Assembly: GCA_019044685.2 (NCBI GenBank)
Contig: JAGTXX020000008.1
Location: 124,001 to 188,000, forward strand
Direction: 5' to 3'
DNA: 64,000 bases
Source: Nannochloris sp. 'desiccata'
Taxonomy: Eukaryota > Chlorophyta > Trebouxiophyceae > Chlorellales > Chlorellaceae
The translations under genes were made by a program, and so were the position numbers. Numbering within the stretch: position 1 is the first letter of the stretch; each line of letters opens with the position of its first letter. The notes under the pieces were generated by a model that did no database searches, was not told the origin of the DNA, and was given only the letters and a program-made list of their open reading frames with translations. Below, piece after piece: positions 1 to 10,493 of this stretch.

Positions 1-1
1 T

Positions 2-2048
2 GGATGGTATCGAAAATTTATTGAAAAATATTCCCACGTGGCAGCACCCATGACTGAATTATTAAAGAAAGAAGTTCCTTTTATTTGGGGTGCCCCACAG
101 CAAGAAGCTTTTGAATTATTAAAGAAGAAATTGACTAATGCACCTGTTTTGATTTTACCTAGCCCTGATTTTCCTTTTCATATGTATACTGATGCTTCTG
201 ACTTTGCTTTTGGTGGTGTATTAATGCAAGACCAGGGCCAAGGTTTGAGACCGGTGGCCTACTCATCCAAGAAGCTGAGTGAAGCTGAGCGAAAATATAC
301 TATTTACGAGAAAGAAGCACTTTCCCAGATCCATCACTTGCAGCTTTGGCGTTGTTACTTGCAGGGCGCACCTAGAAGTACTGCTTATACCGATAATGCT
401 GTCTTAAAAAATCTGCAGACTCAACCTCGACTGTCGCCCCGACAAGCCCGCTGGATGCTGGTACTACAAGAATATAATCTTTACGTAGAGTATATAGCTG
501 GTAAAGCAAATGTGGTAGCAGATGCTTTATCTAGAAGACCTGATCTTGCTATGACTGTGGTTATTGCTCATCAGGATAGTGAATGGTTGTTAGAATTAAA
601 AGAATCTTACGAGAAAAATGACGATGCCAAGAAAATTATTAAATTAATTCAAAATGGTACTAGTAGAAATTATGCATTTGACCATGGTTATATTGTACGT
701 AGAACTCCTACACGTACTCAATTATATATCCCTGATGTAGGAACACTGCGACACGATCTGTTGATAGAGCACCATGACTCTCTTTTAGCTGGGCATTTTG
801 GCGCAGCAAAAACTGGCGCTCTGCTGTCCCGTCATTATTATTGGCCACAGCAGCTACGCGATGTGCGTGAATTTGTTCAAGCTTGTCAAGAATGTGGTAA
901 TTCTAAGAGTTCTAATCAGAAGAAGCCTGGTCTCTTAAAATCTTTGCCTATTCCTAAAAGAAGATTTGAAGTTATAACGATGGATTTTGTTACGAAGCTG
1001 CCGGAAGCTGACGGCTTTACTGCAATTATGATTATGGTGGACAAATTGACTAAAAGAGTCTTTTTAGCTCCCACAACTGATGCAGTAACTGCTGAAGAAG
1101 CTGCTACTATGTTCTTTGAGCACGTAATTAGAAACCAAGGAGTACCTTCAATTATTATTTCTGATCGCGGCACTCAATTTACGAGCGTCTTTTGGAAGTC
1201 GATGGTGGCACAACTTGGAATCAAGCACAAACTTAGTACTGCATACCATCCTCAAACAGATGGTCAATCGGAAATTACGGTTAGAATAGTTATAGATCTT
1301 TTGCGTACCTTGCATTATCAATACAAGAACTGGGTTAAAATTTTACCCGCTGTCGAATTTGCTATTAATAACAGCGTCAATGCTTCTACTGGAAAGACTC
1401 CCTTTTTCCTTTGCTATGGTGAAGAAGTTCCTACTCCCGCAAGTATTAACCTTCAATTTTTAGCAAGGAATAATCCCAATCAACCTTCAGTGGATTTTGC
1501 TGAGCGAACTCAAGTTGCTGTTCAGCAGGCGCAGCGAGCGCTGGTGAAAGCACAGCAGCGACAGAAAACTTATGCTGATAAAAATAGAAGATACCTTACT
1601 TTTGAAGTAGGTGACCAAGTGTATATTTCTACTACTGATTTACCTTTGAAAGGTCCTCGAAGATTAGCTCCTAAATGGTTTGGTCCTGTTCCAATAATTG
1701 AGAAACTTAGCGATTTAAATTACCGTGTAGCGTTGCCAGAAATGTGGAAGCGCAGACACCCTGTCTTTCACATTGAAAAATTAAAACCTTTTGTAGTGAG
1801 TACTAAATTTCCTAGTCGTTCTGATCGTAGACCTCCTCCTGATCTGGAGCAAGGTTCAGATGTCTATAATGTTGAGAAGATTTTGAATCGCCGCTCGACC
1901 CGTCGAGGTCGTGGTTGGAGAATAGAGTATTATATTAAATGGGAAGGATATCCAATGTGTGATTCCACTTGGGAACCAAAAACTAATTTACAAGATGCAG
2001 GCACTAAGGTGCAGAGAATGATGCAAGAAGTAGATCTACAGCATAACA

Positions 2049-2053
<5 letters not shown>
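2..2053 (+). CDS. Ty3/gypsy pol, C-terminal part (family D, copy D1)
   Basis: The frame is open from the first bases of the window, so the 5' part of this LTR retrotransposon lies to the left. Seen in order: the tail of the reverse transcriptase (GWYRKFIEK), an RNase H-like domain (YTDASDFAFGG near 186, ADALSRRPD near 520), the integrase HHCC finger (HHDSLLAGHFG to CQECG, about 770-900), the integrase core with its acidic triad in MDF, SDRG and GQSE (about 980-1275), and a C-terminal chromodomain (YNVEKIL, YIKWEGYP, STWEP; about 1864-2010). Chromodomains of such elements are thought to direct integration into particular chromatin. No frameshift is seen in this copy. A run of about 30 A follows the stop codon directly. 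Confidence 0.93.
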
Positions 2054-2087
<34 letters not shown>

Positions 2088-2200
2088 TATCCCGTTGTTT
2101 GATCTTACTTTCCAGTTACTTTGTTTGTTTGTTTATTTTTCTCATTCTATCTACCCCAATTCTAGCGTGAGGACACGCTTACAGAGAGAGGGGGGAAGAA

Positions 2201-2425
2201 TGTGACGATACTGCAGCCAGGGTAGTTAAAAAGAAGCTATCCTTTGCAGCATGCATTTTGTACCGCTTTCAATACTACTTGAACACCCAATGGGTGACTT
2301 GCACAGGGACTTGATTGCTTGATTTTCGCTTGTTACTACTAGAATACGTGTAAATAGTTACTAGAACACCTACTTGAAGTTGACTTGCACTTGGTGAAGT
2401 TCAGCTCACAAGGCTGCTCTTTACA
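2201..2425 (+). repeat. LTR of family D (first copy)
   Basis: It begins TGTGACGATACTGC directly after a polypurine tract and ends about TTTACA. The repeat at 2733-2957 matches it. A related minus-strand LTR lies at 22283-22481. Confidence 0.8.
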
Positions 2426-2580
2426 CTCGACCCGTCGAGGTCGTGGTTGGAGAATAGAGTATTATATTAAATGGGAAGGATATCCAATGTGTGATTCCAC
2501 TTGGGAACCAAAAACTAATTTACAAGATGCAGGCACTAAGGTGCAGAGAATGATGCAAGAAGTAGATCTACAGCATAACA

Positions 2581-2585
<5 letters not shown>
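2426..2585 (+). pseudogene. Orphan chromodomain tail of family D pol
   Basis: This is the second copy of the pol C-terminus made by the 532-bp tandem duplication. It encodes only the last ~50 residues (STRRGRGWRIEYYIKWEG onward) and has no upstream pol. It is not expected to be an independent gene. Confidence 0.85.
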
Positions 2586-2619
<34 letters not shown>

Positions 2620-2732
2620 TATCCCGTTGTTTGATCTTACTTTCCAGTTACTTTGTTTGTTTGTTTATTTTTCTCATTCTATCTACCCCAATTCTAGCGT
2701 GAGGACACGCTTACAGAGAGAGGGGGGAAGAA

Positions 2733-2957
2733 TGTGACGATACTGCAGCCAGGGTAGTTAAAAAGAAGCTATCCTTTGCAGCATGCATTTTGTACCGCTT
2801 TCAATACTACTTGAACACCCAATGGGTGACTTGCACAGGGACTTGATTGCTTGATTTTCGCTTGTTACTACTAGAATACGTGTAAATAGTTACTAGAACA
2901 CCTACTTGAAGTTGACTTGCACTTGGTGAAGTTCAGCTCACAAGGCTGCTCTTTACA
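2733..2957 (+). repeat. LTR of family D (second copy)
   Basis: Second LTR in the tandem duplication, again starting TGTGACG after the polypurine tract. Its right edge at 2957/2958 meets family A pol sequence, so D1 probably inserted into A1. The matching left junction lies outside the window. Confidence 0.78.
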
Positions 2958-2958
2958 C

Positions 2959-3353
2959 CTAGTATGGCGCAGCACACGGTCACCAGCATGGCGACGACCA
3001 TCAGCCAGCTTGACCCCCACGGGGTAAGCTGCAGCAGTTTTCAACGCGTTAGCGTTCACAAAAGACTCAGAGACAATGTTCAAACTAGATCCGCAGTCGA
3101 CCAAGACTTTGATCTTCTTCTTATTCAACTCAGCAGCAAAAACAGTAGTCAGCGGTGAGGCATCGTCAGCTACCTCGTCAGCAAAATACAGCTCAGATGT
3201 CCAGCCAACTCCAGATTCTTGAGGAAATCCAGAGAGAGTATTTAATTCAAGCTTATTTAATTCCAGTCCAGCATCGTTGGCATCCAAAGGCCAACTCATA
3301 GCCACTGGACAGCACCTGCTGGCAACGCTGCCCAGCTTCACAGTAGCGCTCAT
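2959..3353 (-). pseudogene. Pol N-terminus with aspartic protease, family A, truncated
   Basis: The pol frame opens at the ATG that overlaps the gag stop. About 90 residues in lies the retropepsin-like core (VLVDCGSSLNIVSE), which has Cys where D-[ST]-G is usual. The coding match to family A ends at RVLRHTR at position 2959, where D1 sequence begins; the few codons after that belong to the D LTR. It therefore lacks reverse transcriptase and integrase. Confidence 0.85.
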
Positions 3354-4339
3354 TTTCTGGCGGCTCCCTTGGCGGGGCAGCCAGTGGAGCTATGACCAGG
3401 AGCACGGCAAACGTAACACAAACGATGATGATTTAAGAAGGATTTCAGCTTGGCAGCATCGGGATTGACAGCAGCGTCGCTGCAGTTGGCTTTGAGCGCA
3501 GCAACATCTTTAGGCTTGTAAAAGCCACCTTCTGGCAGGGGTGCAGCAGCGAGAGAGTTCAGCAGCACAGCAAACTCGGTCTTATCAGCAACCTTACCAC
3601 CAGGTTTGTATTGCCCAGTATCATTCGAGGATTTATGTCCTTTGCTGGGAGGACGATTGTCAGTTTTTGGTTGGGACGGTGGTTGGTAAGATTCAATCAG
3701 CGGTAAGGCCTTGCTCTGCAGCTCGGTCAAAGACATGTTAGAGTAATCGCGTCCATGCATAGAGTTCAATACTGTGCAAGCCGCATCGGGCATACAGGCC
3801 AGGAAGAAATAGTTGCTCATGGGAGCAGTAATCTTGAGCTCTCTCAAGGCTTCCTCAAACTCTCGCAGCTGCTGGGTCAAGGCGCCCTTCGTAAATCGCA
3901 AGGTCTTGAGCGTGCGAGCAGCTTGGCAGCGGGGATCTTCAGGATCGGAATAATGCAACTGAATCCACGCCTTGAGATTATCCCAAGAGTCGCGGATGGT
4001 GGGATCACGTCTCGTAGCTTCCGCCCAAGCTTCAATGATAGTGTCGTGGAAGGCACCGGTGACAGCTTCAGCTTGTTGTTTTGGGGTGAGGAATTCACCA
4101 GCAGTACCCCAAAACTCACGATCAGCACGAAGAATGAAGCCTTTAGTTGTGGTTTTCTCACCATCGAAAAGGCCTCCAGAGCGGATAGACTCAGAAACTT
4201 GCTTAATTAGCCGCACTTGGTTAGCGATGTTCTGGCCAGCAGCGTCAGTTGAGGGTTGTTGGTTCTCGAGCTCGGCAGCGGTTCCTTGCGTGTTGGTGCT
4301 CATGGTAGTGTATTCTAAACCAGAACGAAGTGTTGGCAT
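3350..4339 (-). CDS. Gag polyprotein, family A
   Basis: A 329-codon Gag of a Ty3/gypsy element. It forms the virus-like particle and binds the element's RNA. The C-terminus carries one CCHC zinc knuckle (CYVCRAPGHSSTGC, spacing C-x2-C-x4-H-x4-C), the nucleocapsid hallmark. The middle (YSDPEDPRCQAARTLKTLRF) resembles the capsid region of retrotransposon Gag. The stop codon overlaps the pol ATG as ATGA (3350-3353). That arrangement suggests pol translation by termination and reinitiation; I see no slippery heptamer at this junction. Confidence 0.85.
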   Translation of the reverse strand: MPTLRSGLEYTTMSTNTQGTAAELENQQPSTDAAGQNIANQVRLIKQVSESIRSGGLFDGEKTTTKGFILRADREFWGTAGEFLTPKQQAEAVTGAFHDTIIEAWAEATRRDPTIRDSWDNLKAWIQLHYSDPEDPRCQAARTLKTLRFTKGALTQQLREFEEALRELKITAPMSNYFFLACMPDAACTVLNSMHGRDYSNMSLTELQSKALPLIESYQPPSQPKTDNRPPSKGHKSSNDTGQYKPGGKVADKTEFAVLLNSLAAAPLPEGGFYKPKDVAALKANCSDAAVNPDAAKLKSFLNHHRLCYVCRAPGHSSTGCPAKGAARK

Positions 4340-4570
4340 ACAACAGAAAGGGCGTTAAGGTCAAATTGGGATTTTTGAAAAACTCGATTAAACAATTAGA
4401 TCGAGTTCCCCAGGACCTTGAAGCCAAAACCAGTGTAAGGTAATGACCTTTGTCAGTATCTCTATTCAGCTTATCAGCGTTACAGCAGTTCAGCAAACAA
4501 TTGAAAGATATCAGCCAAGAAGCAGCGAGGGTTTATAGAAGGAATCAGGGACAGCACATGTTGCACTTTA

Positions 4571-5507
4571 TGTTGCAGATGGGGTTCGTAGCCCCATGGG
4601 AGAAAGACCCATGTAGTGGCGGATAATGCCACCCGAAGGCATGTTACCTTTTGGGTCTGCAATAGTGGTTTCAGCTTCTCGGTTCGAACCTTACCGGAGT
4701 CTTTCTTTAAGAAAGGGAGGATGTTGCAGATGGGGTTCGTAGCCCCATGGGAGAAAGACCCATGTAGTGGCGGATAATGCCACCCGAAGGCATGTTACCT
4801 TTTGGGTCTGCAATAGTGGTTTCAGCTTCTCGGTTCGAACCTTACCGGAGTCTTTCTTTAAGAAAGGGAGGATGTTGCAGATGGGGTTCGTAGCCCCATG
4901 GGAGAAAGACCCATGTAGTGGCGGATAATGCCACCCGAAGGCATGTTACCTTTTGGGTCTGCAATAGTGGTTTCAGCTTCTCGGTTCGAACCTTACCGGA
5001 GTCTTTCTTTAAGAAAGGGAGGATGTTGCAGATGGGGTTCGTAGCCCCATGGGAAAAAGACCCATGTAGTGGCGGATAATGCCACCCGAAGGCATGTTAC
5101 CTTTTGGGTCTGCAATAGTTTAAAAAAGGTAACATGCCTTCGGGTGGCATTATCCGCCACTACATGGGTCTTTTTCCCATGGGGCTACGAACCCCATCTG
5201 CAACATCCTCCCTTTCTTAAAGAAAGACTCCGGTAAGGTTCGAACCGAGAAGCTGAAACCACTATTGCAGACCCAAAAGGTAACATGCCTTCGGGTGGCA
5301 TTATCCGCCACTACATGGGTCTTTCTCCCATGGGGCTACGAACCCCATCTGCAACATCCTCCCTTTCTTAGAGAAAGACTCCGGTAAGGTTCGAACCGAG
5401 AAGCTGAAACCACTATTGCAGACCCAAAAGGTAACATGCCTTCGGGTGGCATTATCCGCCACTACATGGGTCTTTCTCCCATGGGGCTACGAATCCCATC
5501 TGCAACA
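4571..5507. mobile_element. Miniature LTR element array, palindromic compound
   Basis: Four direct LTRs of 94 bp (4571-4664, 4722-4815, 4873-4966, 5024-5117) are separated by three 57-bp interiors, giving an exact 151-bp period. After a short junction (gtttaaa) comes an inverted half with one partial LTR (about 5123-5205) and two full LTRs (5263-5356, 5414-5507). Each interior begins G + TGGTTTCAGCTTC (PBS) and ends AAGAAAGGGAGGA (polypurine tract), so this is a TRIM-like non-autonomous LTR retrotransposon. The compound starts TGTTGCAG, ends CTGCAACA, and is flanked by CTTTA at 4566-4570 and 5508-5512. It was therefore probably integrated as one 937-bp unit. The right flank is itself a short CTTTA repeat, which slightly weakens the duplication call. 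Confidence 0.85.
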
Positions 5508-5983
5508 CTTTACTTTACTTTACTGTGGGTTACATAGCCATGCACCGCCAGCTGGCGGCGTCTATAAAACTCTTATAAGTCCCCAGCTTGGTGCTGCAGA
5601 ACACAAATGCAAGATAAATGACATACATACACGAAACCAAGGCTTTCTAAAAGAAATTTCAGAATGCAGAAGCACAGGCCAGGACTGAAAGTCCAGTAAC
5701 AGAAAAAAGTGTATTTGAATATTTTAGAAAAAAATAAATTTTGGGAGAGGGGCGGCAGGGAATAGAGTGCTCTGCCCCAGCTGCACTGCCTCAGGCTGGT
5801 GAGACGCAATACTGCCACCTAGCTTTCAGCAATAGCTATAGCATCACACACCTAAACCACACCTCAGCCCAGAGGAACCATGCCGAGACCGCCCCCAAGG
5901 GTAAAGGAGGGGGAGGAGAAGGAGCGGTGGCGGCGGTGGCGAAGATGAAGAATTAAAATTTGCCATTATAAATAGCTACAGAG
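5508..5983. other. No gene recognised; probably includes LINE 3' UTR
   Basis: It starts with three CTTTA units. It contains a purine-rich stretch near 5895-5945 (ggagggggaggagaag, then ggtggcggcggtggcg) that would be pyrimidine-rich in the sense of the adjacent minus-strand LINE, and could be its 3' UTR. No conserved coding sequence or clear poly(A)/poly(T) tail was found. Confidence 0.4.
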
Positions 5984-6970
5984 TTATCCAGACCCAGAGC
6001 TGCGGTTTAAAGTCCACTTTTCTGAGTCTGTATTAAAAGATATAAAGGGGTGTGTCGTGGACACTTGGCCACGCCATGCTCTAGGAGCTAAATTATGGCC
6101 ACAAAAACTAGCAATGTTTGCCCAAAACTGAGCACAAGCTCGAACACCCACCGAGGCTGCTAGAGCTGTTCTAGGCTGAGCACCAGCGAATTGCCTTTTG
6201 AACAAGCCCGCTCTAGTGCTGTCCATCGCTTTCAAGGCAGAAATACAAACTACATCCCAGATTCCTTGGTGTATCGCTTCTGTAGGGCGTACCGCCATCC
6301 ATAGGTGATGGCACTGAAGGGACGGTGCTTGGGGTGGTAACGCCCACTCATCCTGAAGTTGTTGTTCAATGGAATCTATAATAGGGCGTATAGCTGCACA
6401 GTTAAAATAAACATGTTGCCGTCCAGCGGCATCGCCTACTGCTCCACCACAGCCACACACTTGAGTAGGACGGTGTAAACGCTGAATAGTGGGCAGCCCA
6501 TCTAGAGCTAATCTCCATACTATCTCCTTATGGGAATTATCTATAGGCAGTATCCACAATCTGCCTAATGTCGCTACTACCTTATCCTTACTAAGCCCGC
6601 CTCCAATTTGGAGAGCAAAATCTCGAAATTTTCTTGACCGTGGGTGAAGCCAGTTAGGATGGAGCGGTGCTTTCGGGTAAGGGGGTTGAGTGACTAGGGT
6701 CGTAGCAATCTTCACAGTGAGATTTTCAGGAGTATAAGAACGGTTTCCAACCTTCCATCCAATGCTCTTGCATAGTTTGTCTACGACAGCTGCCTGGTCT
6801 GGTAGCGGCTGGCCTGCAAGTACCAAAGCTGATTCAGCCGCTTCCGCTGCCAATATCCAGGCAGGCTTATTTAAATAGTTGAGGAATTCCTCAATTTTCT
6901 CAAGAGCATCTCCACGCTGGGTTCCGAGACCATAGTAACCAATATACGTGGCAAAAGTACTACCGTGCAC
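5984..6970 (-). pseudogene. LINE C-terminal domain with zinc-binding motif
   Basis: Continuation of the LINE protein after the internal insertion. It carries HKEIVWRLALDGLPT followed by CGCGG and QHVYFNC, the cysteine/histidine pattern found at the C-terminus of many L1/Tx1-type and plant LINE reverse transcriptases (zf-RVT). The frame has no natural start; the apparent first codon is a GTG at the edge of the insertion. The stop is at 5984. Confidence 0.75.
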
Positions 6971-6974
6971 TAGT

Positions 6975-8030
6975 ATGTACTAATGGTCCTAAAAGTGTCC
7001 TAAATCTATCCTGACAAAAGATGAATTCAGGATACTTTCAGGACACTTTCAGGTTTGCAATTATGATACTTACAGGAAAAGTGATAGGACAACTTCAGGA
7101 TAAAAAAAGACGAGTAGGAACTTTTAGGAGAAAAGTCCAGGACAGTTTTAGGATAAAGAAAAGATGGCTAGGGAAGTTTCAGGAGAAAAGTCCAGGAACG
7201 TTTTAGGATAAAGAAAAGATGGCTAGGGAAGTTTGCATGAAAAGTCAAGGATGAATATAGGATAGACAAAGGATACTTTCAGGAGGAAGAAATGACATTA
7301 TTAGAAAGAAATAAAGACAAGTTGGGGAGAGTTCCAAGAGAGGATATACACACATCATTATTAAGGCGCTATGGGTAACTGTAATGCAGGACAACAACAT
7401 AGCAACAACCTCAAGACTTCTATCTTTGACTTCCAGTACGTCTATTACGTTGGCTACCACTAGCAGCACCCACTGCTGTTGCGACGGCAGCTGCAGCACG
7501 CTGGCTACCACCAGCTGCACCTCGCTCCTTCCTGGCATCCTTTTTGCTTTGCTGCTGTTGCAAAGCAATTTCTTTTGCATTTAATTGTCCACTTTCCCAA
7601 TCATATTGTTCCGCCTGCTGTTCAGCATCTTCCTGCCCTGCAGCCATTGCTTCCGCCAATTGTTCCTCGTCCATCTCTTCCTCTTCTTGCTCCTCTTCCT
7701 CTTGCATCTCTTCCTCTTCTTGCTCCTCTCCCTCTAAGTTTTCAAGATGGGATACGATTTCCTTGGCTTCAGCAAGTGTCATTGCCTTCCACTTTCTCTG
7801 CAAATAATTAATTGTGGAATAATTAGTCTAGGGCGGTAACAAAACAATAAGTACCACCTGCAATAATATTCACTCACCCTCATCCCCTGTAGTTTGCAGT
7901 ACACATCAGATTGTCTTCAGATAAGCTCTGAGTCTACTACTGAATCTTGGCTGTTTTATTGTTGTTTTAACGCTGTTTTCGCTGTAATTGCTGATATAAT
8001 TAATATATTGATAGACTGGCACGTCAATAG
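6975..8030. mobile_element. Unclassified insertion in the LINE, with subterminal repeats
   Basis: About 1 kb separates the two halves of the LINE protein. The left 300 bp (6985-7285) is packed with variants of a short motif like AGGAnACTTTnAGGA in both orientations and contains a two-copy 58-bp repeat (gatggctagggaagttt in both). Arrays of short subterminal repeats are typical of DNA transposons, where they bind transposase. The right part holds a possible exon (7420-7810). I could not find clean terminal inverted repeats or a convincing target duplication, so class and borders are inferred. Confidence 0.5.
7420..7810 (-). CDS. Possible exon of an acidic protein inside the LINE insertion
   Basis: A minus-strand open frame that begins just after a plausible splice acceptor (TTATTTGCAG, about 7801-7810), the same acceptor style as the host genes here. 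The product starts RKWKAMTLAEAKEIVSHLE, continues into long Glu-rich and Gln-rich stretches, and ends basic (SQRNRRTGSQR). A donor-like GTGAGTG upstream near 7880 could define a short 5' exon. I do not recognise the family. It could be an accessory gene of the inserted transposon or a chance low-complexity frame. Confidence 0.3.
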
Positions 8031-10493
8031 CAACCGAACTGTGACAGCAGGTAAAGGTTGGGTTGGGGGAACTCCAATAAAAAGTAGCTGCGTTTTGGCT
8101 GGCAATAAGTGCTGGCCAGACGCTGTAGCAAAGGTAGCCATTGCTGCTTTGAAAGCAGGGATCTGTTGTGGACCATCCAAGAGAGCCTTCAGATCATCAG
8201 CAAACTGGCTGCCACTGAGTAGAGAGCCTGCTATCTGAATTCCAATGCCTTGGTCTTTGATCCAACACAGCAGTGCCTGTCCAATGAGTAGATACAGCAA
8301 GGGAGCGAGGGGGCAGCCCTGCCTCACACCAGCTAAGAGAAGCTTTGGTTCTGCTAAATAACCATTAATAATAGCTGCAGAGAGTGTGCCTTCGAGTAGT
8401 AGGCGAACCCACTGGACGAACCCATGCCCTAAGCCCAATTTTGTTGCCACGGCTAGCAAAAAGTATCTATCTACAGTGTCGTACGCTTTACGAAAATCAC
8501 ACAATGCCAGCACAGCAGATCTACCTTCCTCTTTCAGTAGAGCTGCGACAAATTGTAGTAACATTGCATTATCTCCTATACATCGACCCTTTATGAAAGC
8601 AGTCTGAGCTGGATCCACCAGGTCAGGTAGGACCTCGCCAAGTCGTCCAGCCAGTACCCTAGCAAGCACTCGATAGTCAGTATTGGTGAGAGAAATTGGA
8701 CGATAGTTTCCAGCATCGACACGATCACCTTTTTTATACAGCACAGTTATAACACCATCCAGGAATCCACAAGGTAGATTCTTCAGGACTCCTATAGCAG
8801 TAAACACACCTGCTAATATAGGTACAAACTGTGTTTTAAACTTTTTATAGAGTTCGACAGGGATTCCGTCTCTGCCGGGTGCCTTGCCAGGTTTGCTGCG
8901 ACGTAGCGCCACGAGGACCTCCTGTTCTGTTACCACTACAGAACCCAACACTTCAGCACGACCACTGTCCAGTACAGGGCTACCTTGGCGCTCCATTGCA
9001 TCTAATACTAAATTTTGAGCTGCATTAGTTGTTGTAGGCTTGGCTGAGACTGCAGCGCAATGGGTAGTGACCACCCGAGCACAACCGATAGCGGTGCCGA
9101 CAATTTCACCATTGGCAGCACGCAATGCAGAGACCCCCTGGTGCTTCTTGGGATTGAGTTGCCCAGTGAGAGCACGTGTGGGTCTTTCATGGTTGTGGAT
9201 CCAATCTCGCTTTTGCTTAAGTTGAAAAACCTCCTCTAACGCCTCTTCAGCAGCAGCTACTGCTTGTCGGGCTTCCGGCAGCGCTGCCAGCGATGTTGCA
9301 GCAGCAAGCGGGTCAGATCCTTCTATAAAAGTATATAACTCTTCTAACTCTTCACGCAATACTGCCACTGGAGCTCGTTGCCGGGCTCGTTGGATACCAT
9401 TAAGGCGAAACACTTTTCGGCTGATATCACGCTTGAGGCGCCGCCACCATTTTAAGCGGGCTTTGTAATTAATAGGCATGTGTGCTTTCTTACTGGCCAG
9501 CCAAGTAATGAATTCAGTGACCAGGTCGTTTTCAGAAGCAAAATACATCCTTAATCTAGGGGCAAAGGAAGCTCCACGATCTCCCTCTATAATTTTCTGG
9601 GCCAACTCCATCACGACAGGGCAGTGGTCAGAGAGGAAGCTTCCATTTTCTCTTCTGGGACGCTGGATTCGTGAATTAACACCAGCATAAGCTGTGCCAT
9701 CATCCCCTATATAAAATCTATCCAGCCTGGCAGCAGAGCGACCCCCAAAGTGAGTCATCATTCTACCCGTCGGATGGCGGTGCCGCCAGATATCAGAGAC
9801 CGAAGGTAGTTGGTCACACCAAAATTTTCCAACTGTGTGTTCTGTTTCAGGAGGACGGTACATACCAGGGACCTCTCCAGGAACGGCAGCCCGTTTACTC
9901 AGCCTGTCCAGATTAGGATTATGAACAAAATTAAAATCACCACCCCACAGCGTTAAGCGTTGACCAGCAGCTGTTTTCATCGGGGCCAAAGGTGATTCAA
10001 TAAATATTTTTTGTGATGCCGCATCATTTGGCATATAAATAGAGGCTAGTTGAAGTTTATGGCCACGCCAATCAGCATTTATACTGAGGCAGCGGCCGTC
10101 GTCAGGGCCCCAAATCTTCAAACTATTCTCTGCTATTTTTAAAGCGCCAGAAGTAACCAAATTGCGCTTGACTACTATTAATACTCCACTAGTGGATGAG
10201 CCAGAAGAAGAACCTCCACCCACGTTGTTAAAAGCCCAAAACGCTTTCCAACCTCGCCTTGAAAGTCCTAATTCCATCTCATGCACTAGTCCACTAATAT
10301 GATGTTCTTGAATAAACACCACGTCTAACTGAAGTCTGGCCCACTCCTTCATGGCCAGTGTGAGTTTCTTTCGTAGGCCATTAATGTTATGGGTACCAAC
10401 CTTCAGTGTAGCGGCACCACGTCTAGCGTGATGCCTATTCCTGTTGTTTGTCACTGGGCCCATCAGCTCCCTCTGGAGCAGGTGAGGCCTCAT
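7956..10493 (-). pseudogene. LINE endonuclease-reverse transcriptase, interrupted
   Basis: It copies element RNA at a nicked target. The APE-like endonuclease shows HNING, QEHH, GDFNF and SDHCP in order (about 10380-9610). The reverse transcriptase follows with GKAPGRDGIP, NYRPISL, a FADD catalytic box and the usual thumb (about 8890-8060). The frame is open upstream of 10493, but that part is family C sequence read in reverse, so I place the LINE start at the ATG 10491-10493. After about 8030 the reading frame runs into the inserted DNA and stops at 7956. The C-terminus resumes at 6970, so this copy cannot make a full protein. Confidence 0.88.

Larger units (their letters stand above)
1894..2957 (+). 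repeat. 532-bp tandem duplication: chromodomain tail + 3' UTR + LTR
   Basis: Bases 1894-2425 are repeated almost exactly as 2426-2957. The unit runs from inside the chromodomain (CTCGACCCGTCGAGG) through the stop codon, the A-tract and the polypurine stretch (gagaggggggaagaa) to the end of an LTR (ctctttacac). The second copy therefore carries an orphan chromodomain tail (2426-2585) and a second LTR (2733-2957). Both copies end at the same LTR edge, which suggests the duplication arose during reverse transcription or by LTR recombination rather than by random tandem duplication. The second copy directly abuts family A sequence at 2959. Confidence 0.9.
2959..4560 (-). mobile_element. Ty3/gypsy family A, 5' part (copy A1)
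   Basis: On the minus strand this holds a truncated 5' LTR (4434-4560), a primer-binding site starting TGGTTTTGGC just inside it (about 4422-4432), gag (3350-4339) and the start of pol with the protease (2959-3353). The pol is cut at 2959 by the family D LTR at the codon context CATACTAG, which continues uninterrupted in copy A2 near 15770. The outer edge of the LTR is lost about 10 bp before the miniature-element array at 4571. Confidence 0.85.

Noticed and set aside
916..1173. Minus-strand frame opposite the D1 integrase (also at 23502-23759, plus strand)
   Set aside because: Conserved only because the integrase on the other strand is conserved; no domain of its own.
2871..3353. 160-codon minus-strand ORF as a complete protein
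   Set aside because: Its last ~30 codons are the reversed family D LTR; only the part from 2959 is family A pol.
4665..4721. GGTTCGAACC in the miniature interior as a tRNA-type B box, i.e. a SINE promoter
   Set aside because: No A box at the right distance, and the element has LTRs, PBS and polypurine tract; the motif is better explained as complementarity to a tRNA T-loop.
4571..5507. Regular 151-bp repeats as a CRISPR array or satellite
   Set aside because: Repeats and spac-like interiors are all identical, and the units carry PBS and polypurine tract with a 5-bp target duplication.
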